DNA of 64,000 bases, from positions 3,060,001 to 3,124,000 of the forward strand of contig NC_069130.1 in the NCBI RefSeq assembly GCF_026914265.1, written 5' to 3'. The notes beneath the pieces are model-generated. The model was not told the origin of the DNA, made no database searches, and saw only the letters and a list, made by a program, of their open reading frames with translations. The stretch is from Mya arenaria (taxonomy: Eukaryota > Mollusca > Bivalvia > Myida > Myidae). The translations under genes and the position numbers were made by a program. Each line of letters begins with the position of its first letter. The first letter of the stretch is position 1. Below, piece by piece: positions 47,566-60,100 of the stretch.

Positions 47566-48439
47566 ACACATGCACATAAACGCAGTTAAAGTAAGGGAGA
47601 TAATGAATTACCTAGATTGTCATTATGGAAGTAAGAGCGATACTAGGCGAACTCCTTCAAGTGACGAGTGATGACAAGGAATTAAACTCATCGAAGAAAA
47701 AGACTAAGGAGGATACGCTAAAATACATATAGATGAAGATAAATAGTAAACTAATGAACAACAGAAGCGGATAATTGAATGACGTGAGAGACTCTGCGAC
47801 ATAATTTCTACTAGCAACACGAACATCGGCAGATATGATTTAAAAAACAACAACGCCATATAGTAATTACATGAATTTCAAACTCCTTCTAAGCAAATAT
47901 ATGGAACCATCCCACCTGGCATGATATCCGTAGCACGTCAACATTTAGTGTGGAAAAAAGGCGTTATTGATTTAAAAAAGGCAACATTGTTGTTGGATTT
48001 AAATCTTAAATCTTACGTCGAATAAGGTTATAAAATGAGCAAATATACCATTTGATCACTAGGCAAGTCTCTGTTTAAACTTCCTATTTTTGCAATTTTA
48101 TTGCAGCGTACGAAATTCCATTTCATTGTTGTATGTATCTGAAAAATATCTGCCCTTTCAATGTGGAGTTTAAATTACATAATTACAGACATATTGCAAT
48201 ACCTTTAGCCATTAAACATATTTAACATTGTACAGACGGCCGAATGATAATTACAACACAATTACATATTAGATCAAAATTAGTATTGGTTTTTTCCTCC
48301 AGTTATTTACCACATATTTCTAAATGTTTTTTTTTTTAAAACGAGACATTCCAATACTTAAGTACTGAAAATGAGTTTTTCATTCAACTCATACTACAGA
48401 GATTAGCCAAATAAGGCCAAAAAAAGAAAAATCAATAGT
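47566..48439. other. Stretch between copy B and gene 2, nothing firm
   Basis: A 35-codon open run starting near 47,625 (MEVRAILGELLQVTSDDKE) is slightly richer in GC than its flanks, but it resembles no family I know. No other feature is seen. Confidence 0.35.
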
Positions 48440-48690
48440 TAAAGCTGCACTCATACAGATAGAACGTTTTGACATTTTTTTTATTTTTTGTCTTGGAACA
48501 AGCCAATTTTTGCGAATGTACATGGAAACCAGCTATATAAGACTGCTGACGAAAAATCAAAACGCAGATTTTTGTATTTTAGTTCAAAAACTGATGTTAA
48601 ATGCATTGTTTCTGAAACCATTAGACACGATTTAAGAAAACGCGACGTAGATTATTTTTTATAAACAAGACAAAATTCAAACATTTGATA
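48440..48690 (+). repeat. Dispersed repeat, copy 1 (AAGACTGCTGAC type)
   Basis: Landmarks AAAGCTGCACTCATACAGA, GTTTTGACATTTTTTTT, TGTCTTGGAACAAGCCAATT, TATAAGACTGCTGACGAAAA and GCAGATTTTTGTATTT recur in the same order at 54,375-54,560. Non-coding. Confidence 0.65.
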
Positions 48691-49159
48691 TTCAAGTAGA
48701 CACACTACGCACATTTGATATTAAGCAGGACAAAATGCGACGATTTCTTTTTTTAAACAAAACAAAATGTTGGCATTTTGTCTTTTTTGTATTGACTGTT
48801 CAAATCTGTCTTGTTTAAAATCAACCAGTGATGATAGTGAAAACAAAAGCGACCATCATTTAATTACTTACAGGACGAATTTCGATCATATCATATTATC
48901 GAAACAATCAGAATTTGTCGTTTCTCCACCTATTTGCTCACGAAATGGCAGATCATTAGCAACCATAAAAGATCAGAACAAGTTTTTATATTAAATCAAA
49001 TTTATAACTTTAACTGGTTTCAAACATGTATTGAAACCGTAAGCTTTTCCCTTCCTTTATTAATTTAATGATTAGTTGATGTTTTTTATATAAGAGAAAA
49101 GAACATTCAATTATATAAAGTTATCTCACACAATTATGATATTCAGTTATATTTTACAG
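48691..49159. other. 5' flank of GBP gene 2
   Basis: AT-rich; no promoter element identified. As in gene 1, the first coding exon starts with a few untranslated bases after an acceptor (ATTTTACAG, 49,151-49,159), so a non-coding upstream exon is expected. Confidence 0.4.
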
Positions 49160-49166
49160 ATCAGCA

Positions 49167-49250
49167 ATGGCTACAAATGAGAATCCCGTTGATTCCCCTG
49201 CTTGCCGTGATTTTAGCTCGAAGCTTAAATTATTTGACCAACAAAGCAAG
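49167..49250 (+). CDS. GBP: GBP gene 2 coding exon 1 (residues 1-28)
   Basis: [20 protein letters not shown] and on; acceptor TTTTACAG ends at 49,159, donor GTAGGC at 49,251. The sequence match to gene 1 exon 1 sets the start. Phase 0. Confidence 0.87.
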
Positions 49251-51094
49251 GTAGGCATAAGTCTCGACATATTTAATCCTAATTAGTTTATACATACTTT
49301 CCCATGCAAAAAACATGTACATGTTAAGTATAAAACAGTTTGTTTTTTAGTTAATCTGAGTCAAATATGTTTTTAAATTTTTCTGAAATAAAATAATTAT
49401 ATTCCAATGCTTGTCCAAAGCAGGTTTCGAAAACAACTTTAAGAATTGAGTGAAAGTTAGAACATCATTACATGGCAATGCGGAGTTGTACAACTTGCGA
49501 AGATTAAACTTCTTGGGTTGTTGTTTTTCTAACGTGATCACTCCTTGCTCATTTTCATAGCAATATTTGTCAAGGGCTTTCAAAGCAATTACTTGAACCT
49601 TTGAATATTGATGGCAATGTGAAATTGTGCACAAACCCTTATATCTGCAAAATATATTTTATATCTAGAAACCTGATTAAATGCATCCTCACTTTTTAAT
49701 TAATAGAGCTTATTTCTTTTACATGCATTTAGTTTTCAACAGGAATATCCAAGTGGTACTGCCGCGAAATATAGAGAATGCGCGATTACTTAAAAATGAC
49801 CATTGAGCCATAAAGTTTCATATGGTACCCGCTGATACATGATTTTTATCCGACAAAGAGCAGACACACTTGATAAACTGAAGATAGACACGGTGAAATG
49901 GATCACAAGCGAGCAAAGTGTGGAACAAAATTAAATGAAACATAACACATTTTAGCGTATATATTAAATAAAACTTGAACTAGCTGTATATCATTTACCA
50001 AGTTAATGAAGAAACCCACTTTAGATCAAATATACGCTACCAACCAGTTGCTTTATTATAATTACAATTTTGAATTCACAAATGCTTACATTTATCGTCC
50101 TATATTTCAAACCTTTGGTTTAAAAGTATCAATGTCTGCGTGAAAACGTGAACATTTCGCTTAACCATATCGGTAAGCATGTTTTACCTTCGGCCTAATG
50201 GGAGTGAATTATTCTAGTCAAAGACAGTTTTGCATATGGTCAATATTTTAAGGATCATAATTGTGAAAAATTTCCATTTTTGCATTTTCCATTAAATTGA
50301 CTGCAAATCTACATAACAATACGATATCCAATTACTCTACAAAAGTGGAGACATTTGCTTTCAAATCTAAAATTATGTGGGACATTATGGAGTAAGACCT
50401 AGAAATTCTTTTAACATATTTACCGTAAAAATGTTTTCTAAAACCAAAGCCCGAATTCATACTTAACTAGATCGGGCTCGTTAAACTAGATACACATATC
50501 ACTCTTTTACAAACAGATGGCCTTTGGATAGTTACCACATGCACATATCCACATACCATTAAAAACACTTATTAATCCTCACAAACAGTAACCAACTTTT
50601 TATTCCATAAAGCCAGCTTAAGATAGTTTTATGATTTTTTAACTGAACACAATATAATTTTTAAATTACAATCGAAAGCATGATGTCTCGTCATTCATTG
50701 TATACAAACTGATATTTTCAGATGAGAGACACGGACAGTGCGGGAAAAGCGCCATCTTTTAAACAACCTGGTTCGTATATTTAAGGAGTGATTTTTCTTG
50801 CGATTATGATGTATGAACGCAGTAGGGCACGCGAGCAAATTCCATGAAGCGGTATCTTCGGCAATTGATTTTATGTTTTTAAAGAAATGTAACGGACAAC
50901 ATATGTTTGAACAACAGAATAGCAGATATTTGTAACGTCGTATATCACGAATAACATTGGTTGAATGACGTCGCTCTAATCCAGTCGGAGCGCAATATTA
51001 AAATAAACAATGACGTCATAACTCTTTGCTCTTTATACAATATGAATGTCAAGTTGTATCTATTAGAAGGACTAGACTAATGTGTGTGTGTGTG

Positions 51095-51126
<32 letters not shown>

Positions 51127-54100
51127 CGTGTGCGCGTGCGCGTGCGCGTGCGCGTGCGCGTGCGCGTGCGCGTGCACGTGCGTGTGCGTGTGCGTGTGCG
51201 TGTGTCTGTGTGTGCGTGTGTGCGCGCGCGTTTGTGTGTGTGTGTAGTATGTTTATATTTTTTAACGAAATCATAATTGCACTTAAATTAACCTTTAATT
51301 ATGCGTTCTTTATTTTTTTTTTATATTCAGGGGGAATCCGAATGCAAACCTCTATGATGGCATCAACTTTAGAAAGGTGAGTTCAAGTTCATATTAAGAA
51401 CATTTACAATGTGTTTTTATTAACAATTATATTTGTTAAAGAGGTTGATTAAATAGGACTTGCATTTCCAATTCAACTTATTTTATCTTTTGTACGGTGG
51501 CACAGAGGTGAAATGTATGGTGGCCTTACTACCTTGTTCCCAATAATTAGTTATGGCGCGACCACAACTCGCTCCCGCGAATCACGAATGTGGCAAAAAC
51601 ATGCTTAGTCGTGGGAACGAGTTAAGCAAATCGTAGCAAAAACCTAGCTAAGACGTGGCCATGATATAAATAAGTTGTAGCCACGAGACAACAAGAATCT
51701 CAAAGATGTCACCTCTAAGCCACCGTACTTTTGACTATTTTACTGTTTGAACTTTTTTTAGCTGTATGTATGCATGTTTTTAAGATATTGATATGTCATG
51801 TCTGCATAATACTTAACATATTCAGATACGAGTTAAATGTTATTTTTATCTAAATTACAAAACAGCCACTTTTAAGTACGTTGTATCTGTTGCTATGCTT
51901 TAACCACTTTTGCTTTCGAAGGTAAAAATAGTTCAATCTCAGATATATTACACATATGCGGTATTTAGATGTCGATAACCATACAACAATATAAAGGTAC
52001 AGCTATTCTAAATATCTAAACATATTTGTTAAAATTGTTATTTTGTAACTTGATAATTCCATGCATACTTTATGGAATATTACTGTTTTTGAATGAAGGG
52101 CCCATGGGGATAGCCCTGACCCCATGGTTCCTATTACGGGGCCAATAAAAGAGGCATCGAGGCCTCAAAAAGAAATAAACAAACATAGTCAGGTTTTCGG
52201 CAATTTTTTCAAACTAATTTTAGATGTATTAACCAGCATGTTTTTTCTAAAATTAAAGTTTTCACTTTTTTGAGACCAACTGTCACCCAAGGACCATATC
52301 AAAGTTCTCTAACATATCGGTAAAAGTACTAGGAAGTGGCTTTAATACTCTATTGAGTCGTCACTTGACGGGTACTGCAAAATCTTGTTATTTGTTCTTT
52401 TGTAATAAAATTGTAATTGGTAATGAGAGATTATTCATTAAACCCTATTTTGTTGGCTGTTAAATTATCACGATTATTAGTCATTTACTAAACGAAACAA
52501 TGTTTTTTCCTACAGAGCAGAGTTTCGAAGGGAATTATTTTCAAAGGTAGAGTGTCTTCCAGCAAAACCGTCACAGTGAGTTAACTTATTATAACTTTTA
52601 TTCTCATGATTTTTCCGGTACAAACTAAATAAACATTTTTAGTTATTTCGCCTGTTGGGTCGAAAACCACAAAGCTATGCCATTCCACTTGCATTCTCCG
52701 GTCTATTTAATTTCTTTAATTAGAAGAACTAATCAGGTATCTACTTTTTTTACATGTTAAAATAAGTATTGCGCCGGGGTTTTAAGATGGGACGCAAGGT
52801 GTTATGCGGTTCGAAATAGTGCCAATTAAAAGCAAATTGAAAGAAAGCCAACGAATCTTAAACACATCTCGATGAGAAGCAGACGAGATACTTATAGATA
52901 ATAACGCAATAAATGGAAATGGAAATTCTACAATACTTCTATACTACAAATAGTCAAAGCGGCGTCAGCCAATGTCTGGTTTCATTTAATTACCTTTACA
53001 CTAGCAACAAACTTGCAAGATGAAAGCAATATGCATATATCTAGAACATTTAGGTTTATAAGTTACTGTTATGAAACATGCATTAAAAAGCATCAATTAA
53101 CATTACCTATTCTTAGGTTATGACAGGCACTTATCAGGTACAGTTTGGGGCCAGTCAAAAATGTGTGTTTGGTTCGATTTGTATTGCCTGTATAAAACAG
53201 AATCGTTAATAATAAAGTCACGTTTGCCGCGCCAACAACCTTTCAACGCTTTCACCGCTTTCATTAAATTATTACTTTTACCAATTGCTTTATCTAAGAT
53301 GTTTCACAAACATATGTGTTTTCATTGAAGATTCTATAGTAAACACGCTATGTTAAAAAGACAGCTTACATAACAAAACTGTTTAAGAACTGTAAGAATA
53401 TTTATGTCACATCGTTGTTATAGTATACACTGTGGAGTATCACGCGGTGTCTAACGAACATTTGTACTGAAATATAGGGTATACTCATTTTTACCGAAGA
53501 GTTAGGACCCAATGATAAGTGCATACGACCTGGTCGGTGAAACTGTTTTCGTACGTGTTTTTCGATACTCTGAGTTTTTCTTAGGTAACTAGGCTATACA
53601 GGAGACCATTTTTGCCGCCATTTTGTTCGTCCAATGTACTTTGGACACAACGTGATACTTCCTAGTGATACAATCGGCTGTGCACGGCGCCGATCTTATA
53701 TTTCGTTCAATATAGAAACTACTACAGGCTGATAGAAGTTCTAATTGATTATTTCTTATTTAGTTATTTATCGATGCACGATTCAAAGGTCTTTCAAGAA
53801 CCTCGGTGCCTTATAACTTCAAGCGCAGGAAATGTACTTGAAATAAGTGAAGACGTTTTGGATGAGATTTCCTGCATAGACAAGCCCTGTGTCATTGTGG
53901 CTGTTGCCGGTCTTTATAGAACTGGAAAGTCTTATTTGATGAATCTACTTGCAGGCAAACACACAGGTATTGTTTCATTTAAATATACGTTATAGTTGAT
54001 TTAGTACGATTTAAGGTGGAAGACTATAAGTGAGATTAATGTTATGATCTGCCCTTTTATGGAATTCGTCAAACAAGCCTGTCATAATATCGTAGGTTCA

Positions 54101-57100
54101 TTTTCAGTATCATATCTAATCTTGATGAATAGGTCCGACTACAATACTGGTAATGGGTATGACATGCTGATGAAGATTATGTGCAATGAATGACCTAGGT
54201 ACCATTTTATATACTTATAGGTGTTTTGCGCTCTGCCATTTCAAACTAGCGTAAAATTTCGCAAACTTTGAGGCCTAAGCTATCTAACTCAGGTTATTTA
54301 GTTCGCCGAGCATTATACATATTCTCTCCTTAAGCGTTAACTATTATTTGATGATGTTTAAATGATCAATGGAGTACCTTTAAGCTACACTCTCACAGTT
54401 TGGCCATTTTGACAACTTTTTCTTTTTTTGTATTGGAATGGGCCAATTTTGCGTTGATATCTGTAAACAAGTGCTGTAAGACTGCTGACAAAAGATGAGA
54501 TCGCAGTTTTTCGTATTTCCGTTCGAAAATTAATGTTTTATGGTTAAAAACGTTAATAACGCTTTAAGAAAAATGCATAAAATATTAATTTCTGAACATA
54601 ATATGAAAACCTGCAATCTTATTTTTGTAAGCAGTCTTATTTCACTGGTTACCATGTTTGTTCGAAACAGTAACAGTTACGTAACAGTTGAAGATTTTCT
54701 TAAATCAATGTTAGAATCCATCTGAACCATTATACATTTCTGGTGAACGTTGTATTTAGCTTGTTTACAATAACACAGACAAGGGGTTTGCACTTGGCGA
54801 TACAGTACAGTCAAAGACGAAAGGCATCTGGGTTTGGTGTGTCGCTCATCCTGAGAAAAAGGACACCGTTCTCATTCTTTTGGATACGGAAGGATTGGGA
54901 GATCCCGAAAAGGTATAAGGTTCAACTTTTTTGTGTCACCGGAAAAGGTCGTATAGTCAAATATGTATTTTGCCGTCGATGGTCGACAAACCTTGTGCAG
55001 GCAATGATTTAAGCATTTTTTTCACTCCATCAGGATGAAACGTGGTACTATTTTCTCACTCATTGTTTGTAAAATGTGTGGGGTTTTCCTGAAGGAATGC
55101 TTACTCATGCACAATTTGAGACATGGTTAAGTATTCAATATGCGATTTAGGTCACTCTTATGGTCATACTTTCTTAACTCCATTCACTGTATATGTTGGT
55201 TGTTTATATCACGCAGTCCGATACGCTAATATAATCTAAATCCAATTTAGATCAATATTTAATATCAATCATGCATGCTTATCACGGCATAAATTAGGAA
55301 ACTGTTAACGAAAGTGGTTAATGTAAATTTGGTTCAACTCATATGTGGTCTTTCAGAGTTGTTTTGTACGTTATATAAGTGTCCATCCTCGAATAACTGT
55401 TGGCTTTATTTATATGGATTTAAACAGTGCTTTATTTAAGTGTTGCTACTGAGAAGTTTCCATACAATAATACATCCTTCACAGAACATACTTCTTAAGT
55501 ACTTTAGAGTTTATATCCAAAATGTCTGTTTACCTCTGTTTTGGAGCGTGCATATTTTAAAATCAAAGTAATACTCGAACAATAGGTGGATGGTTCCCTG
55601 TGGAACAAAATATGACAACGTAGACCTTGTTGTATTTAGAGAACTGTATCTACAATATTTCGTTAACAGTTCTGTTGGAAAATCCACTTATTTGTTTCAC
55701 TACTGCAAAAACACTGGCGACATAAGTATTGCACGGACGCATTGTTTAAGTTCTCCTTGGCGGGAGGAGTATGGTAGTAGCTTTCTTCAAAATACCACAG
55801 TATCTAAAGCAACCCCCAATAATAGACATACATACATTTTCATTTCTTTCTGCTGTAGATGATACCTTTCAAAGTGTTTTAGTGGCATGGGTGTCTTGCT
55901 TTGCTTCCACTTTGCAGGACAGTATTTTTCGAAAATTAGCTGTTGATCAAATTGAAAGAGAGAATATGTGTATATAAATATTCAAATATTCGCCAATCAA
56001 TCGTAAATACGTAAACAAATGTTGTGTATGGATTTTATTTCAATGAGATGAAACATTGCTCCTTATGATTTGACCGAGAAGCAAATAAATATATTGCTGG
56101 CTCACTTAAAATAAGGCACCTTTATCAGACTAATCCGAACGAATTTCCAATTCCAAATTCCGAATTGCCGAAAAGGGCCATAACCCTCATTTTCCTTACA
56201 AGCAACATGTGAATAAGTAAGCAAAGTAGTATGTTCTATGCTCCAGAGCCAAATATCCCTGCTTATATCATTGCAGGTTTGTGACTTCGCCCATATTTGT
56301 AACTTATTAAACTCATCTCTAGTCGAGTTTCTAAACATTTCATCCCGAACATGTTTCTTGAACATTTCATTAACCGATAAGACTTTGTTCGCCACATAAG
56401 CGAAACAACCACTTCAAGCTGATGGATTGTCTGATTCACCAGGCTGCCTCTTCATCAAACTAGCTATAGGCCCTTTTTGCATCAGCATACTCCTTAAACA
56501 AAGCGGTAATTGGTTCCAAGCTCAAGAACAATCATGCGTTTCTGACGCTTTTCTTGCGACTCCTAAACCGACTTCATGCACGTTATAAAAGTTTGCATTA
56601 GAATATTTATCGTCATTGACTTCGTACGTTTGATTTTGTTCCCAGACTGAGGACTTACATTCCACATCGAATATGTTTTCCCTGTGTGTTTTTTTTCCTT
56701 CCTAGAAGCGGATTTCTTTACCGGCCACGCCGATTTGTTTATTATTAAGTCATGTTTTCGTATAAATGAACCATTTACAACCATTACGATAACTTTTGAA
56801 ATAGGTTGGAAGTTTGTAAACACGCGCTATGCACATATAATTGATCCCAATCATAACTACTATTATAATTACTGATATTTACCACTGACAACGCGCTATG
56901 CACGCTACCATCAGAAAATAAGACCGCTCTACGAACGGAAACGTGACTATTCTACTAATTAAGCGGAAACAGACTAATGAACATGTCGGAATACAACTTC
57001 ATTTTTGAAGGCAATATTATTTATGAACGAAATAACATATTATAAATGTTTCGTATTAAAATATATTAAAATTACATAACTAAGATATCGGTGTATTCAA

Positions 57101-60100
57101 AAACTCGTGTAGTGGGTCCGTAACTATTACTTGATTAGGTCAATAGACAATGTATCTTTTTTCAATTATTAAAAGGAAGTTTGTGTCAAGTATTCGAATG
57201 AGCTAAATCTCTTATGGTATGTAATATCATTGTAATGAATCTGAAGGCTTTTATAATACAGTAAAACCAGTAGGTTTGCCAGAAAAGTCAATTTAATATA
57301 TTTCATGATTTATGTGCATGATTCAAGGGGGATCCAAACCACGACAATCGCATTTTCACTCTTGCTGCATTGCTGTGCAGCACCCTCGTGTACAACATGA
57401 AGGGAGCGTTTGACCGGGATGCTGTGGACAAACTCACGTATCCTTTTAATGATAAAATAATTTTTAATACGACCACCAAATACATATGAGAAACAATAAC
57501 TAGCATCTATAAAGAAAAACACAATTGATTCACTAGCAGTTTTTTTTAATATATGCGTTTAACTAAGTAATAATAACCATTAAATATTTAAAGTAAAGAA
57601 AAATGTCCAAAAGTGCAAAAAACATTGTTACTGTTCTATGGGATTTTTTAATTCCACATAATTTATCCACATTAGATTAGGAACACACTATATAAGCATT
57701 AATTAAATTTATTTAACTCGAATGATTATGTTGCTCATCTTAATGATTATGTTGCTAAAACACATGCTATACAGAAACAATAATCTAGTCAAATAAAATC
57801 ATTGATTTGCAAAACTTTCTACTGTTGTTCACTTAAATTTAAAATATATATAAATTAAACACGTATATGAAGGTATCAATCCGTACTTTGGGAATAGGCC
57901 ACATATTAACTGGTAACCTGTTTTTCTATACGAGGATCATGTTTTATATGCCATATCAATATTAAGACTGAGTGTTCAATGTGTCAGCGACTCGCCCAAG
58001 AGGATGTGGGCTCAAGCCCTAAAGGGATGCGTTTTCTTTGCCACTCGGAAAGGCCGCAGGGCTAGTTTTTACCCAGGAAAAGAACTTTAGCGTCAATCAG
58101 TTAATATATGTCTTTGCTTATCAAATAAGAATCAGTTAGTATAAACTAAACTGTGATCATGCTGATTTAACCTTAATGGTTCAGATTTGTGTCTGAAATG
58201 TCCAAAAACATCAGATTTGGGGGCAAATGTGGTGAAGACAATTACCTTTTGCAATGTGTTCTGCCCGGGTTTGTGCTTGCATTGAGAGATTTCTCGCTCA
58301 AACCGATCATGAACGGACAGAAGGTTACAATCGACGACTATCTTGAAGAGATCCTCAAAAGTGACACAGGAAAGGGGGATGCTTTCAACAAACCACGTAA
58401 ATGCATCAGTAATTTTTTTCCGAAGGAAAAACTGAGGTGTTTTGGGTTCCCAGTTCCCGGAGATGGTGAGGTGTTGGATAACCTCGATAGCCTTACGGTT
58501 CAAGACCTTTCAAAGAAATTTCAGGACGTTGCCTCAGAGTTCGCGTCTTATATCTACCACCAGGAACCAAAGAAACTCCAAGTTAGCAAACCAGTCAACG
58601 GATCTAGTAAGTTAAACTTTCATTCAATTATGTTTCGGTATGTATGTTGGAAATTTCCTGCCAGTAAAAGTTAGAACGACTCTTGACCTGGTAATAATAC
58701 TGATTCGTACTTTGTCCATGGTCCTTCTGGATTCATGAATGAACTGATTACTACATAACATCTAAATTGGGGTTGTAAATGACATGAATACTGCACATGA
58801 AGATTCTTCTCCAGTTTTAGACCAACATTTTAAGGGCATGTTTATAACAACAGTCTGACTTTATGTTAGCAATTTAGGAATATTCCAAATCGTTTATCAG
58901 TGTTGTAAAGGTATGACTAAAATAATGGGTTGTTAGCACTGTGCTTATATCCGGGTCTTATTCAGATTCGGATTACCCAAAACAATCAATATCTGCAAAA
59001 TTCAACGAGAGTCTAATATGACAACTCATAGACACTGAGAAAGCCATAGAGATATAAGTATGTGCACTGGTGGATGATTATGAAAATGTACATTATCGTA
59101 AAAGTAATTCTTGAAAATTTAAAACCGCTTAAGTCTATGACATAATGCGTTTTATACTTTTGGTGAACATCACTGCTCCAGAATAAATAATTGATTTTTG
59201 AAAAATACTCTTGTTTGCCTCATGTTCTCTTGATACCTTTAACACATATATTTCAGTGTTCGCCACGCTAACTAGACAATATGTGGAGGATCTTGCAAAT
59301 GCAGCTGTGCCTGATGTTGACCATCGAAAATAAAAGAGTGCAGAAGGAATGCCTGGAAATGTTTCAATCCCGCATGGATCGTATACTGTTGCCCATTCCA
59401 GCAGCTATGCTTCATAAGGAGTTTAAGGAAGCCCAGTTGTTAGCACTAAAATACATGCGTGAGAATGCTGTCGAAGATGTTGCCAATTTTGTTGAGAGAT
59501 GTTCCGAGGTTTGCAAGACACTACTTCCAAAATTAGAAACACTAGCAAGAATTTAACATATAAGGATAATCGTTTGATTTCATTACAATCACATCTACAG
59601 GATGTGTATTTGCCTTACGGTTGATGCAGGCTCAGATAAGGTTCTCGATCACCTCTAAAATGAATTATATATTTGACAGCGCGTAGACCGTTTTAACATC
59701 CCTGTGTATGTCTGTAAAGCTGGTGTTTAACCAGTTGTTAAGTATGCTCCATTAATCAAGGTTATATATGTTATATTTCTCTTCCAAATGGGTTATTCCC
59801 TGTTGTTTCAATTATTGCACCAATGTACAAGAATGATTGGTAAACGTTCCAGAGAGAGGAGTTTTTTTCACTCCTTCATTGTCGTATTAGAATTAGACTT
59901 TGCCTCCAAACGGTCCTTAACAAAGTTTTTGTTAAACTATTTGATTATTTAGCTTGTCCCTTGTTTGATTACTGGGCTTGGCCATGTAGATTTTATTGTA
60001 TTATTATTTACATAAGTCATAATTTTGATCTACAGATGGAGATACGACTAAACTGGCAGGCAATGCAAGTTAAAAACGGTGATGCAATAGAGGAGCATTG

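Noticed and set aside
49347-49634. 95-codon minus-strand open frame in intron 1 of gene 2
   Set aside because: No family resemblance and no splice or start support; left as chance or debris.
51026-51380. Val-Cys, Arg-Val and His-Thr repeat proteins
   Set aside because: Artefacts of the TG/GTGCGC microsatellite on both strands.
54743-55012. Open frame across gene 2 exon 6 as a separate small protein
   Set aside because: It reads the exon in the wrong frame; the GBP frame gives TKGIWVW and DTEGLGD.
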